Source of the DNA: Bacillota bacterium
GTDB taxonomy: Bacteria > Bacillota > Desulfotomaculia > Desulfotomaculales > Ammonificaceae
Reading direction: 5' to 3'
Length of the DNA: 64,000 bases
NCBI GenBank assembly: GCA_040755295.1
Contig: JBFMBK010000001.1
Span: forward strand, 186,001-250,000
The position numbers and the translations under genes were made by a program. Below, piece after piece: positions 49,227 to 57,656 of the stretch (position 1 is its first letter; every line of letters begins with the position of its first letter). The notes beneath the pieces are model-generated. The model was not told the DNA's origin. It worked only from the letters and a program-made list of their open reading frames with translations, and did not search any database.

Positions 49227-50006
49227 ATGGATGGCAAGCCTAACTGGACAGGCTGGCATACGTTCGGCCTGCTGGCTATCATCGCAGCCATCATGCTGAT
49301 TGGACTGCTGGCTTCATCCGGGGACAAGCTCTGCGCCTGGTTGGGGATAATTGCGCTTATGGCCGTTTTTACGACAGTCGCCGGGCATGGCGTCACAGGC
49401 TTGTGGCGGGGACTGCTGATCGACGAACGCAACAAAATCAGTCTTTCCAGGCTGCAGATGACCCTCTGGACCATCGTCGTCCTTTCGGGATTCTTCACTG
49501 CGGCGCTGTCTAACCTCAGGAACGGACAGACCGCTCCCCTTTCCATTGCCGTTCCAAGTGAGCTGTGGCTCCTGATGGGCATCAGCACCACCTCGCTCGT
49601 CGGATCGCCGCTCATCAAGAGCGGCAAAAGGGCGAAGGAGCCCCGGCAGGCCGAAAGAGACTGTACATTCGATTTGATAGCCAAGCAGGGCGGTGACATC
49701 AACAAGGTTACGAACAAGGGGCAGATCGTTGTCAATACGACACCCGAGGAGGCCCGGTGGTCTGACCTGTTCAGGGGGGAGGAGACCGGTAACGCCGCTC
49801 AGCTCGACCTGGCCAAGATTCAGATGTTCTACTTCACGCTGATCCTGGTATTGGCTTACGCAACGGCACTTGGCGCCGCGCTTGCCGGCAGTGCGGCAAA
49901 AATCGCCGGTTTTCCGGCCCTGGACCCGGGTATGGTGGCGTTAATGGGCATCAGCCACGCGGGCTACTTAACCAACAAGGCGGTACCGCACAGCGAGACG
50001 GATTGA
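49227..50006 (+). CDS. Hypothetical membrane protein
   Basis: A 259-residue protein with about five hydrophobic segments: two near the N-terminus (FGLLAIIAAIMLIGLLA, LGIIALMAVFTTVAG), two in the middle (MTLWTIVVLSGFFTAAL, LWLLMGISTTSLVGSPLI) and one or two near the C-terminus (FYFTLILVLAYATALGAALA). A soluble loop of about 80 residues (KEPRQAERDCTFDLIAKQGG and onward) separates them. I do not recognise the family. ATG 49227 is seven bases from GAGGGAGGT; ATG 49221 is one base away and unlikely. Confidence 0.7.
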   Translation: MDGKPNWTGWHTFGLLAIIAAIMLIGLLASSGDKLCAWLGIIALMAVFTTVAGHGVTGLWRGLLIDERNKISLSRLQMTLWTIVVLSGFFTAALSNLRNGQTAPLSIAVPSELWLLMGISTTSLVGSPLIKSGKRAKEPRQAERDCTFDLIAKQGGDINKVTNKGQIVVNTTPEEARWSDLFRGEETGNAAQLDLAKIQMFYFTLILVLAYATALGAALAGSAAKIAGFPALDPGMVALMGISHAGYLTNKAVPHSETD

Positions 50007-50171
50007 GTGTCTGCGGGAGCTAACCCACACGTCTTAACCACTTTACCAAAAAAAAGCCGCCGGACAGGCATCCATAAAACTCAACGCACACCGGACAAAT
50101 CAAAACGATATCCGCAATCCTCGTTGGCGTCCGTTACAGGTAGTGCTTCGGGGAACCGTCCTCGGACACAC

Positions 50172-50783
50172 CTAATACACGGAGGCATTACTGTCGGAAA
50201 GAGAGGGTACTACTTTTAGATAACATTTACCCATCAGCTTTCCGTCGACATAACACTCCACGTTATACTTGCCCGTATCCGCAAATTCGGCCCGCGCGAC
50301 AAAGAAATATACGCCGTCTTCGTGGAGGGTCTCTAGTTGATTTACTTGAGAAATGACTTCGTTCTTACTGTTCCTTACGTATAAATCCAAATCATGCAAT
50401 CCCGAACTGAGGTTATAAAAACTAGCATACACCAAAAATTCGTGGCTGCCTTTTTCGAATTCCCCCAAGGCGGCATTCTCGATAACAACACCCTTATCAT
50501 CGTCAAAATCAATGTTATCCGCCAACAGTATATTGGCATAAGGCTTATTGTCGGTGTTGATCATGGCCGTCCTTGAACTTGAGTCCCAGTTTACGTCGGC
50601 TCCCAGCGCATCGGCTACAAATCTCAAAGGGACAAGTACCCTGCCGTTTTGGATAACCGGAGACACATCGGAAGCGATCTCTTTGCCGTTTACGGTTACC
50701 TTAATTGATCCTTGTGCAAAGGCTATCCCTGCTATGAGCAGGACAGACGCGACTAAAAGACAGAATCCTCTTAAAATCTTCAT
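50172..50783 (-). CDS. Secreted copper-amine-oxidase-like stalk-domain protein
   Basis: A 203-residue protein with a signal peptide (GFCLLVASVLLIAGIAFAQG) and a copper-amine-oxidase N-terminal-like domain (RVLVPLRFVADALGADVNWD). Residues 85-195 are a beta-rich domain (FLVYASFYNLSSGLHDLDLY) with no family I can name. It lies on the cell surface in such bacteria and has no amine oxidase activity itself. GGGAGGG precedes ATG 50783. Confidence 0.85.
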   Translation of the reverse strand: MKILRGFCLLVASVLLIAGIAFAQGSIKVTVNGKEIASDVSPVIQNGRVLVPLRFVADALGADVNWDSSSRTAMINTDNKPYANILLADNIDFDDDKGVVIENAALGEFEKGSHEFLVYASFYNLSSGLHDLDLYVRNSKNEVISQVNQLETLHEDGVYFFVARAEFADTGKYNVECYVDGKLMGKCYLKVVPSLSDSNASVY

Positions 50784-50915
50784 AACGCCCTCCCCTTAGA
50801 AACATATACCAATTAAATTCTTATTTTATGAAAAATATCCTGCTAAATTTAAAAAATATATACAATAAAGCTGAGATATGGTTAATTGGAAGTGTATCCC
50901 GACATACCGTTTGCC

Positions 50916-50951
50916 GAAAAAACAGGAAGCGGACCACCCTAGTCCGCTTCC
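50916..50951 (-). terminator. Terminator of the subtilase gene
   Basis: Minus strand: ggaagcggac and gtccgcttcc form a 10 bp stem with a seven-base loop, followed by tgttttttc. It lies 25 bp after the subtilase stop. Confidence 0.85.
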
Positions 50952-50975
50952 TTGAAATTTAATTCTGTTTTCTAA

Positions 50976-52991
50976 TCAGTTTTTGGTATATATATTCGAT
51001 GGCGTTATTCCGTCCCAGGTCAACCCCGCTGCCTGGACGTCGGTAACTGTGGTTGTATAAGTGCCTGAAGGGGCTTTAGTGACCTTAAAGGACACCGCGC
51101 CGTTCGTCCCTGTTGTCCCGTTAAAGTAGTAGTTGGTGTTGTTGAGGGTAACAGTGGCGGCAACCGAGGCTCCGGAAACCGCGCTTCCGTTTTCGTCGAT
51201 GAGTGAGATGCTTATAAGGAGGTGCGCGTTCCCGTACTTACCACCTTCAGTCGCGTAACCGATCGCGGAAACCTTCACGGTGGATGCGCTTACAGCTGCG
51301 CTCAGGTTGAAATCGGCGTCGGAAACCACACCGTCAAAGACCTGAACGGTTTGCGATGACGTCTGGTAACCCGCTGCCGAAGCGCTGACGGTGTAAGCAC
51401 CCGGTGTTAACCCGCTGATCAAATAGTACCCGTTCTCGTCGGTGGTTGCGCTGCCGGAAGCGCCATCGGCCATAACGGTCGCACCCGGTATAGGATTATT
51501 ATCGGTATCGCAGACCGTCCCCGATATAGAACCGGTCACGATTATTTCCAGTGTAAAGTTCACTTGTGTAACTGCATCACCCGCAACGTCGGCCGTGGTA
51601 TACGAGTCATGGAATCCATCGGCCGAGGCTGTCACGATGTATGTGCCCGCAGGCATGTCGGCAAGGGTGTATGCACCGTCGGAACCCGTGGTCGCCGTCT
51701 TGGCGCCCGCCGTTACGGTCGCGCCGCCAATGGGAGCGCCGGCAGTATCGGTGACCGTGCCGCTGATGGTCCCGGTGACCGCCGGACGGGGCGCCGCTTC
51801 ATCGGCGTCGACCAGACCGAAACCGTATAACGTATCGCGACCGGCTGGTCCAAGGTCGTCGGCGGTCTGCTGCAGAACCAGCCGCAGGTCTTGATTATTG
51901 ACGGAACCGTCATGGTTCACGTCCCCGAGCGCGCCGCCGGACAAAACGAGGGCGGCCGTTCCCGCCACGTGCGGCGAGGCCATCGAAGTGCCGCTGTAAT
52001 AGGCGTAACCGCCCGGGACGCACGATCGAATGCTCACACCCGGCGCGGCAAGCTCCGCGGCGGGACCCGTGCTCGACCATTTTGCGCGCTGATTGTTCTG
52101 GTCCGTGGCGCCGACGGCGATAACCTCGTCGTAGCGGGCGGGATATGTGACATTGTCTCCTGCTCCGGGCTTGTTCCCGGAATTGCCCGCTGCGGCCACC
52201 AGCACTATGCCGCGGTCGTACGCCGCTTGTATTGCGCTGTGGAATACTTCACCCGGATCTTGCGAAGTGCCGAAGCTCATGTTCACCACCACGGGTTGAT
52301 TACCCGGCAGATTGACAGGGTCAACGCACCAGTCAAGCGCTGCAATAATATCGCCGAACCATCCCGAGCCGTCCGCGCCCAATGCCTTCAGCGCGTAAAC
52401 AGAGGCCTCGGGGGCGGCGCCGACCACCCCCGAACCGTTATCTTCCGCGGCCGCTATGCCGGCCACGTGTGTGCCGTGGCCGTCGTCGTCCATCGGGTCG
52501 CTGTCGCGGTTTACAAAGTCATATCCCCCAACATAGTTTGTGTCCAGGTCCGGGTGAGTATAGTCGACTCCCGTATCGATAATAACAAGGTTGACATCGG
52601 CCCCCTTGGCATATTCATGGACGGTTCCGGCGCCGATCCGCTGCACGCCCCAGGAACTGTCCAGCTCAGCGTCCATCGCCTGGACCCTGACGTCCGGCCT
52701 GACCGTTTTGACGCCCTTAATTGCCTTCAGGCCGGCGACTTTGTCCTTTCCCATGCGCACGGCCATGCCCGGCACTATATCAAACTCGGAAAGCACGTCC
52801 CCGCCCGTCTGCTTCACAAACTGTTTGGCTGCCTGCTTGTCCGACTGGTCATCGAAGAATACGATAAACCTGTTCCCGGCGTCCCCGGCCTTGTCCCCGG
52901 CCAAAGAAACCGCTCCGGTTAACCCAAGAACCAACGCGGCTGCAACGGTAATAACAAGAGCTCTAAACAAAAATAAACCACGTTTCCGCAA
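50976..52991 (-). CDS. Secreted subtilisin-like protease with dockerin-like insert and CarboxypepD-reg-like repeats
   Basis: A 671-residue S8 protease. Signal peptide 1-31; I9-type propeptide about 40-105 (RFIVFFDDQSDKQAAKQF); catalytic Asp139 (IIDTGVDYTHPDLD), His172 (DDDGHGTHVAGIAAAED), Asn270 (AAAGNSGNKPG) and Ser336 (YYSGTSMASPHVAGTAAL). Right after the serine helix, residues 356-380 (GDVNHDGSVNNQDLRLVL) form a dockerin/EF-hand-like calcium loop before the protease C-terminal helix. Two carboxypeptidase-regulatory-like beta-sandwiches follow (GTISGTVTDTAGAPIGGATV and GSISGTVCDTDNNPIPGATV), then an Ig-like domain. The start is TTG 52991 behind GGAGGGG. Confidence 0.92.
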   Translation of the reverse strand: MRKRGLFLFRALVITVAAALVLGLTGAVSLAGDKAGDAGNRFIVFFDDQSDKQAAKQFVKQTGGDVLSEFDIVPGMAVRMGKDKVAGLKAIKGVKTVRPDVRVQAMDAELDSSWGVQRIGAGTVHEYAKGADVNLVIIDTGVDYTHPDLDTNYVGGYDFVNRDSDPMDDDGHGTHVAGIAAAEDNGSGVVGAAPEASVYALKALGADGSGWFGDIIAALDWCVDPVNLPGNQPVVVNMSFGTSQDPGEVFHSAIQAAYDRGIVLVAAAGNSGNKPGAGDNVTYPARYDEVIAVGATDQNNQRAKWSSTGPAAELAAPGVSIRSCVPGGYAYYSGTSMASPHVAGTAALVLSGGALGDVNHDGSVNNQDLRLVLQQTADDLGPAGRDTLYGFGLVDADEAAPRPAVTGTISGTVTDTAGAPIGGATVTAGAKTATTGSDGAYTLADMPAGTYIVTASADGFHDSYTTADVAGDAVTQVNFTLEIIVTGSISGTVCDTDNNPIPGATVMADGASGSATTDENGYYLISGLTPGAYTVSASAAGYQTSSQTVQVFDGVVSDADFNLSAAVSASTVKVSAIGYATEGGKYGNAHLLISISLIDENGSAVSGASVAATVTLNNTNYYFNGTTGTNGAVSFKVTKAPSGTYTTTVTDVQAAGLTWDGITPSNIYTKN

Positions 52992-53112
52992 GGACTTCCC
53001 CTCCTAAAAATCCACATTTAGTTGTGCTTTACCATTATAATATAATTTTTCTAACTAATTTGTCAATTTGTTGCATAATATCGTTTAAAATCCACTTTTT
53101 CTTCTGCAAAAG

Positions 53113-53712
53113 TCATATATTGAAAGACCCATATCTTTTATTGAACAACCACAGCGCTAAAAGAAGCAGTATATGTGCCGCGAACGTCAATTGAGCGTAT
53201 GGTTTAAGGGAAAAGTCGTATATTCTTGCCCAATCTCCCTCGAAACCGCTGAACGAAAAAATCGGGTAAAATATTAAAGCGTAAACCAGTTGACAATTAG
53301 CGAAGACGTAAAGCAGGTGCTTTAATATCTGTTTGCGTACAAAAGGTATTAGAGGTATTACTACTAAACCCAGTGCAATGGAGACAATATTGCCGCTGAG
53401 AGAAATCCACCAATCTTCCAGCGGGCTAAAATTACCTGCGGGGATGATATATCCCCAGAACACCCGCCACTGGAACTCGATAACCCTTCCGCCCAGCTGC
53501 CAGGTCGCCAGGGCATGACCAAGTTCGTGCAGCAACACCCCTGCAGGGACAAGAAGGAAGACCGCTATACGCACGGCCAGGTCCCGGTCTTCAGCGGTTA
53601 CGGTATCATCCCGGAAGGCGCGCCGGTTCTTAATGAGGCGCAAAATTGTATTAATGCTGATTAAACCGTAGACAACCGAAATGATATCAAAGGACAAAGG
53701 ATTGAAGTTCAT
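53113..53712 (-). CDS. M50-like membrane metallopeptidase
   Basis: A 199-residue membrane protein with five or six hydrophobic segments. GVLLHELGHALATW carries HExxH in a membrane helix, as in site-2-type proteases of the M50B-like group, and LEDWWISLSGNIVSIALGLV may supply the further Asn/Gly contacts. The usual C-terminal LDG motif is not evident, so protease activity is likely but not sure. It may be co-regulated with the subtilase 120 bp away on the same strand, though no shared signal is seen. Confidence 0.7.
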   Translation of the reverse strand: MNFNPLSFDIISVVYGLISINTILRLIKNRRAFRDDTVTAEDRDLAVRIAVFLLVPAGVLLHELGHALATWQLGGRVIEFQWRVFWGYIIPAGNFSPLEDWWISLSGNIVSIALGLVVIPLIPFVRKQILKHLLYVFANCQLVYALIFYPIFSFSGFEGDWARIYDFSLKPYAQLTFAAHILLLLALWLFNKRYGSFNI

Positions 53713-53766
53713 TATAAGGTTTCATCTCCCGACAGACCATAACCTGACATTATCAATGCATGAAAC

Positions 53767-54147
53767 TCAATGCAGGCCGAACAAATCAAATAATTTAAAC
53801 ACGGGGAAGAATAGCCAGTAATCGTCTATAGTCTGAAAACTGATCAGCCATAACCCGGCGCCGATGACACCGGCGATAGCCGAATGGCGGATGTTACTAA
53901 TCCTGCCCAGGGCGTGCCCCAGCGCAATCAGAATAAAGACAAAGGGAAACACGAGGGTTATAAGGCCGATCGAGAAACCGCCCAAGCAACTAAAAACATA
54001 CAAGCACAACGCCGCGAGCCAGTACCACCTATGGTCCTTAATTATTGCTGCCGCCCACGCCGCGATGCCAAGGCCGAGAAAAGAGTAGGCGAGAACCGTC
54101 CAGGGGTAAACCATCCGCAACACCTCGTTCGCGTCCGTTATAGTCAT
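53767..54147 (-). CDS. Small hypothetical membrane protein
   Basis: About 126 residues from ATG 54147, MTITDANEVLRMVYPWTVLA onward, with about four hydrophobic segments (AYSFLGLGIAAWAAAII, WLAALCLYVFSCLGGFSIGL, LVFPFVFILIALGHAL, AIAGVIGAGLWLISF). The longer frame to 54261 adds 38 residues that do not look like a leader. I do not know the family. Confidence 0.6.
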   Translation of the reverse strand: MTITDANEVLRMVYPWTVLAYSFLGLGIAAWAAAIIKDHRWYWLAALCLYVFSCLGGFSIGLITLVFPFVFILIALGHALGRISNIRHSAIAGVIGAGLWLISFQTIDDYWLFFPVFKLFDLFGLH

Positions 54148-54407
54148 TATATTAAATATAGATGACGCCGCGGGGGGCAAATCTTGTATCGGCCTGAAGA
54201 AGGGGGGAACCTTTATTGGTCCTGGAAAAAACCCGTCCCCCTGGTCATGACCCTGTTGCATCTTCCGTGGCCTCAGTTTAATAAACTAGATAAATACCCT
54301 CTGATAAATAATGAGACTACAAAAGTACCATCTTGCGCCATGCGCCCATAATCTACTTAACAAAGGAGATCGCGGGTGTGGGTCTTAAATACCACGGAGG
54401 TGGCGTG

Positions 54408-55643
54408 ATGAAAAAAGCGATCCTGGATCGAGTGTTCAGCGCCATGCGCGGCGGCGGTTTCGAGGTTCGGTACTGGGACGGGACCGAGCGGCGCTACGGT
54501 AACGGCGGCGTAAAGGTTAAACTGGTGATTAACGATCCGTTGGTAGCGGGTCGCTTCCTCACCAAGCCCGTCCTCGCATTCGGGGAAGCTTATATGGATA
54601 AGCAGATTGAGGTTGAGGGTGATCTACGGGAAATAGTACGTTTGGCCATTGCGAACCAGGAGGTGCTGACCGGCAAGTTTAAAAGAAACAATGCCTTAAA
54701 AGCGCTGAAGGTGTTTCGCAAACACCGGTCGGCCACCCGGCAAAAAGATGACGTGCAGTTCCACTACGACATCGGCAATGATTTCTTCAAACTGTGGTTG
54801 GATGAAACCATGAGCTATTCCTGCGCCTACTTCCGGACACCCGATGATACGCTGTTTCAGGCCCAGTTGAACAAGATTGATCACATCCTGCGCAAACTGC
54901 AGCTCGATTCCGGGCAGACGCTGCTGGATATCGGCAGCGGATGGGGCTGGCTTATCATCAGCGCCGCCGAAAAGTACGGCGTCAAGGCCATGGGAATAAC
55001 TTTAAGCGAGGAACAGACGTTTTGGTCCAGAAAGAGAATAATCGAACGGGGCCTGAAGGGGCGGGTGGAGGTCGAACTGATGGATTACCGCACCCTGGCC
55101 GGCAAAGGAAGATGGTTTGACCGGGTGGTCAGTGTGGGGATGTTCGAACACGTCGGTAAGGACAACTTGCCCCTGTATATGGAGGCGGTACGGAAAATGC
55201 TCGTCCCCGGCGGCCTATCCATGCTGCATACCATCACCCACGTGAAGGAAGGCCCCGTGAATCCCTGGATTGAAAAGCATATCTTCCCCAATGGCTACAT
55301 CCCTTCGCTGCGGGAAACGATCTGGCTTTTGCCGGACTACGGTTTTCACCTCCTGGATGTGGAAAGCCTGCGCCTCCATTACGCCCAAACCCTGGAGCAC
55401 TGGGCCCGGAACTTCGAAGCGGCCCTGGACCGGGTGCGGGAGATGTTTCCGGAAAGGTTCGTGCGGATGTGGCGGCTGTACCTGAATTCGTGCGCGGCCT
55501 CGTTCCGGTATAGCGGGCTCGACGTACATCAAATCCTGTTCTCCCGGGGGCTGAACAACAACTTGGCCCTGACCCGCGATCACGTCTATGACCGCCGGCA
55601 GGACGAACATCGGCCCGTCCGGTACAAACTTGTTTCCCATTGA
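54408..55643 (+). CDS. cfa: Cyclopropane-fatty-acyl-phospholipid synthase
   Basis: A 411-residue SAM-dependent methyltransferase. The N-terminal domain (WDGTERRYGNGGVKVKLVIN, GEAYMDKQIEVEGDLREIV) and the catalytic part (DDVQFHYDIGNDFFKLWLDE, MSYSCAYF, LLDIGSGWGWLIISAAEKYG, GMFEHVG, IFPNGYIPSL) are those of CFA synthase, which adds a methylene group to the double bond of membrane phospholipid acyl chains. ATG 54408 is chosen because CGGAGGTGG lies seven bases before it; the longer frame from 54333 includes that site. Nothing upstream or downstream suggests an operon. Confidence 0.95.
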   Translation: MKKAILDRVFSAMRGGGFEVRYWDGTERRYGNGGVKVKLVINDPLVAGRFLTKPVLAFGEAYMDKQIEVEGDLREIVRLAIANQEVLTGKFKRNNALKALKVFRKHRSATRQKDDVQFHYDIGNDFFKLWLDETMSYSCAYFRTPDDTLFQAQLNKIDHILRKLQLDSGQTLLDIGSGWGWLIISAAEKYGVKAMGITLSEEQTFWSRKRIIERGLKGRVEVELMDYRTLAGKGRWFDRVVSVGMFEHVGKDNLPLYMEAVRKMLVPGGLSMLHTITHVKEGPVNPWIEKHIFPNGYIPSLRETIWLLPDYGFHLLDVESLRLHYAQTLEHWARNFEAALDRVREMFPERFVRMWRLYLNSCAASFRYSGLDVHQILFSRGLNNNLALTRDHVYDRRQDEHRPVRYKLVSH

Positions 55644-55792
55644 CCATGCAATCAATGGCTGCCTTGCTTTACTACCTGAGAATATTTATGTTTCAAGACC
55701 TGGCCCCAGAGCTTTCCACTGATAAAAACGCCGGGCACCGAATTCGCGCTTAGAAGAGGATGCCGGCGCATAACTTGCTGTAAAATTCACGG

Positions 55793-55821
55793 TTGTATCT
55801 TACGAAATATTAGGGTACAAT
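55793..55821 (+). promoter_or_regulatory. Promoter of the antitoxin gene
   Basis: TTGTAT (55793-55798), 17 bp, TACAAT (55816-55821). The antitoxin starts 31 bp further on. Confidence 0.7.
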
Positions 55822-55851
55822 AATCACAGCAAGTCATGGGGGTGTTTAGGA

Positions 55852-56106
55852 ATGCCAAATATTAAGCCGGTTTCAGATTTGAGAAATTATAATGATGTTC
55901 TCCGCTCCTGCCGGATTGGGGAGCCTGTGTTTTTAACCAAAAACGGTAGAGGCCGTTATGTTCTTTTAGATATGCAGGAATACGAAAAACAGCAGGCGGT
56001 GATTAAGTTTTTATTAAAGCTGTTCGAGGCCGAGGATGCAATTAAGACAGGAGAAGAATGGAAATCCCTTGATGACCTTAAGAAAGCATTGGATGTTTCC
56101 TCGTGA
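55852..56106 (+). CDS. YefM/Phd-type antitoxin
   Basis: An 84-residue protein. IKPVSDLRNYNDVLRSCRIG, EPVFLTKNGRGRYVLLDMQE and YEKQQAV are typical of Phd/YefM antitoxins, which bind DNA through the N-terminus and neutralise a RelE/ParE toxin with the C-terminal helix. GGGGGTG precedes ATG 55852. The toxin gene overlaps by 4 bp but is cut short, so the antitoxin survives alone. Confidence 0.9.
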   Translation: MPNIKPVSDLRNYNDVLRSCRIGEPVFLTKNGRGRYVLLDMQEYEKQQAVIKFLLKLFEAEDAIKTGEEWKSLDDLKKALDVSS

Positions 56107-56225
56107 AATTCAGAATCAGAATCAACCCCGTGGCGATTGCCGATGTGCAGGAAATAATGGCCTGCATCGCTGAGGATAATCCCGCCCTATCCATTCTTTT
56201 TTCAGATGAACTGCCCACAAACTAA
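56103..56225 (+). pseudogene. Truncated RelE/ParE-type toxin
   Basis: GTG 56103 overlaps the antitoxin stop (GTGA) and gives MKFRIRINPVAIADVQEIMA and then CIAEDNPALSILFSDELPTN, 40 codons in all. The start looks like the N-terminal helix-rich part of ParE/RelE toxins, which are normally about 90-100 residues. The rest of the fold is missing. Confidence 0.7.
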
Positions 56226-56339
56226 GGCCACCGCCGTAGGAAGATACACATTAGAAAAGCATTGGAGCGACGGCCTCTAACACTTGCGCAACGCGACGAG
56301 TAGCGAAAAGGTTACCGCTTTAAGAAGGGAGAGCGCAGC

Positions 56340-56744
56340 ATGGGTATGATCAAAGAATTTAAGGAATTCGCCGTCAAAGGGAACGTCATCGATATGGCGG
56401 TCGGCATCATCATCGGCGCTGCGTTCGGCAAGATCGTTTCTTCCTTCGTAGGCAATGTGATCATGCCTCCGATAGGTCTGCTCATCGGCGGGATCGATTT
56501 CTCCAATTTGGCTTTTACTATCAAAGAAGCTGCAGGAGACAACCCTGCCGTCGTAATCGGTTACGGAAGGTTTATTCAGACGATTGTCGATTTCGCGATT
56601 GTCGCCTTTGCCATTTTCATAGCCGTCAAAGGGATTAACTCACTCAAACGCAAAGAAGAAGAAGCGGCCAAGGCCCCGCCGGCACCCCCGGCGCAAGAAG
56701 TATTGCTTGCGGAAATACGCGATTTGCTGAAGAATAGGCCCTAA
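56340..56744 (+). CDS. mscL: Large-conductance mechanosensitive channel
   Basis: A 134-residue protein that covers the MscL family from end to end: [20 protein letters not shown] in the first helix and TM1, [20 protein letters not shown], the periplasmic loop, TM2 ([20 protein letters not shown]) and the C-terminal helix ([15 protein letters not shown]). It opens under membrane tension to release solutes after osmotic downshock. GGGAG is upstream of ATG 56340; the second ATG (codon 3) is also possible. Confidence 0.95.
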   Translation: MGMIKEFKEFAVKGNVIDMAVGIIIGAAFGKIVSSFVGNVIMPPIGLLIGGIDFSNLAFTIKEAAGDNPAVVIGYGRFIQTIVDFAIVAFAIFIAVKGINSLKRKEEEAAKAPPAPPAQEVLLAEIRDLLKNRP

Positions 56745-57057
56745 GACTTTAATAACCCAACGTAATTTAGCTTCGAGATTATCTTATGTTTCAAGAAGAA
56801 CGAAATCGCTCCGCGATGGCTCTGGATAGTCTTTGCATAGAATAAAACTGCATAATAAGTAAAAAAGTATGCTTTTTTTGTGGTATTGTTTAATCGCCAC
56901 AACCAAACAACCCAGAAAGAGACATACCTTTCACATTTAGGATTATACCACGTGCAAGAAAACAAAAACACTGCTTAAAAAGAACGGCCAGACCTCCTCC
57001 TACCTTCTGATGAATGGTGAAATGCCCAGAAACCATGATAATCAGGAGGTAATTCCG
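56745..57057. other. Intergenic region before insertion-sequence relic
   Basis: No gene was seen. aaaaaagtatgcttttttt (56861-56879) is a palindromic run. AT-rich bases from 56820 to 57000 could be one end of the element whose remnant gene lies at 57058. Confidence 0.4.
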
Positions 57058-57234
57058 ATGAATCACTACGAACAAGAAATCGCCCTATACTTTGAACTCA
57101 AAGATACCCCGGAGTCTTCAAGAGAATCGTATTCGCGAAGGATTCATGCGGGAAGGGATGTAACGGTGTGTCCGGTATGCAGCAAAGGTAGGCTTCGGGC
57201 AGTGTCTTCGTTATGCCTGAAGACTTCACCATGA
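57058..57234 (+). pseudogene. Internally deleted IS91-type element gene (recombinase N-terminus)
   Basis: ATG 57058, behind AGGAGGT, gives MNHYEQEIALYFELKDTPES and SRESYSRRIHA, like the N-terminal SAM-like domain of the tyrosine recombinases that accompany IS91-like transposases. It then changes to VTVCPVCSKGRLRAVSSL, which has a zinc-ribbon pattern like the C-terminus of IS91 transposases. The 58-codon frame would join the two ends of an element whose centre was lost. The assignment of the second part is less certain. Confidence 0.55.
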
Positions 57235-57656
57235 TGCTGTTTGGAACTTAATACAATGTCTTAAAGCCCCTTGAGTGGGGAGGGGGAAGCCGTGCTCAAA
57301 TCGAGCCGGATTTATTTAAAAACACAACCAATATGCAAAAAATATTAAAAATTGTGAGTCATAAGGACGGCAGCAAAAGATTGAAAACCCATAGACTTGC
57401 CGGTCGCGACTTCATTCTTCTTACAAAAATTTTGCAGGTTAAGCTATCTTCGCAGATCTTAGCTAAGGCTCAAAAATCGGCAAATATCCGATAATTGAGC
57501 CTTTTCTACGTGCAAAACTTCCGATTGGACCCTTTGAGAACCGTCCCCTGACATGGTCTTGGTATCGTTGCTGTGCCGGGTGTGCCCTCTCGAATTGCCT
57601 TGATGGAAGTGGTTGCCGGTACGTCAAGCCCCTGGAGCTCTTACAACATGCTTCGG
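57235..57656. other. Intergenic region downstream of the cytochrome gene
   Basis: It holds no gene that I can support. gagaaccgtcccctgacatgg (57537-57557) is a degenerate form of a sequence also seen near 59450 (aaggggacggttctttt). No terminator was recognised. Confidence 0.4.

Noticed and set aside
51891-52922. 343-codon plus-strand open frame opposite the subtilase
   Set aside because: The minus-strand frame has all catalytic motifs of an S8 protease; the plus frame is a high-GC shadow.
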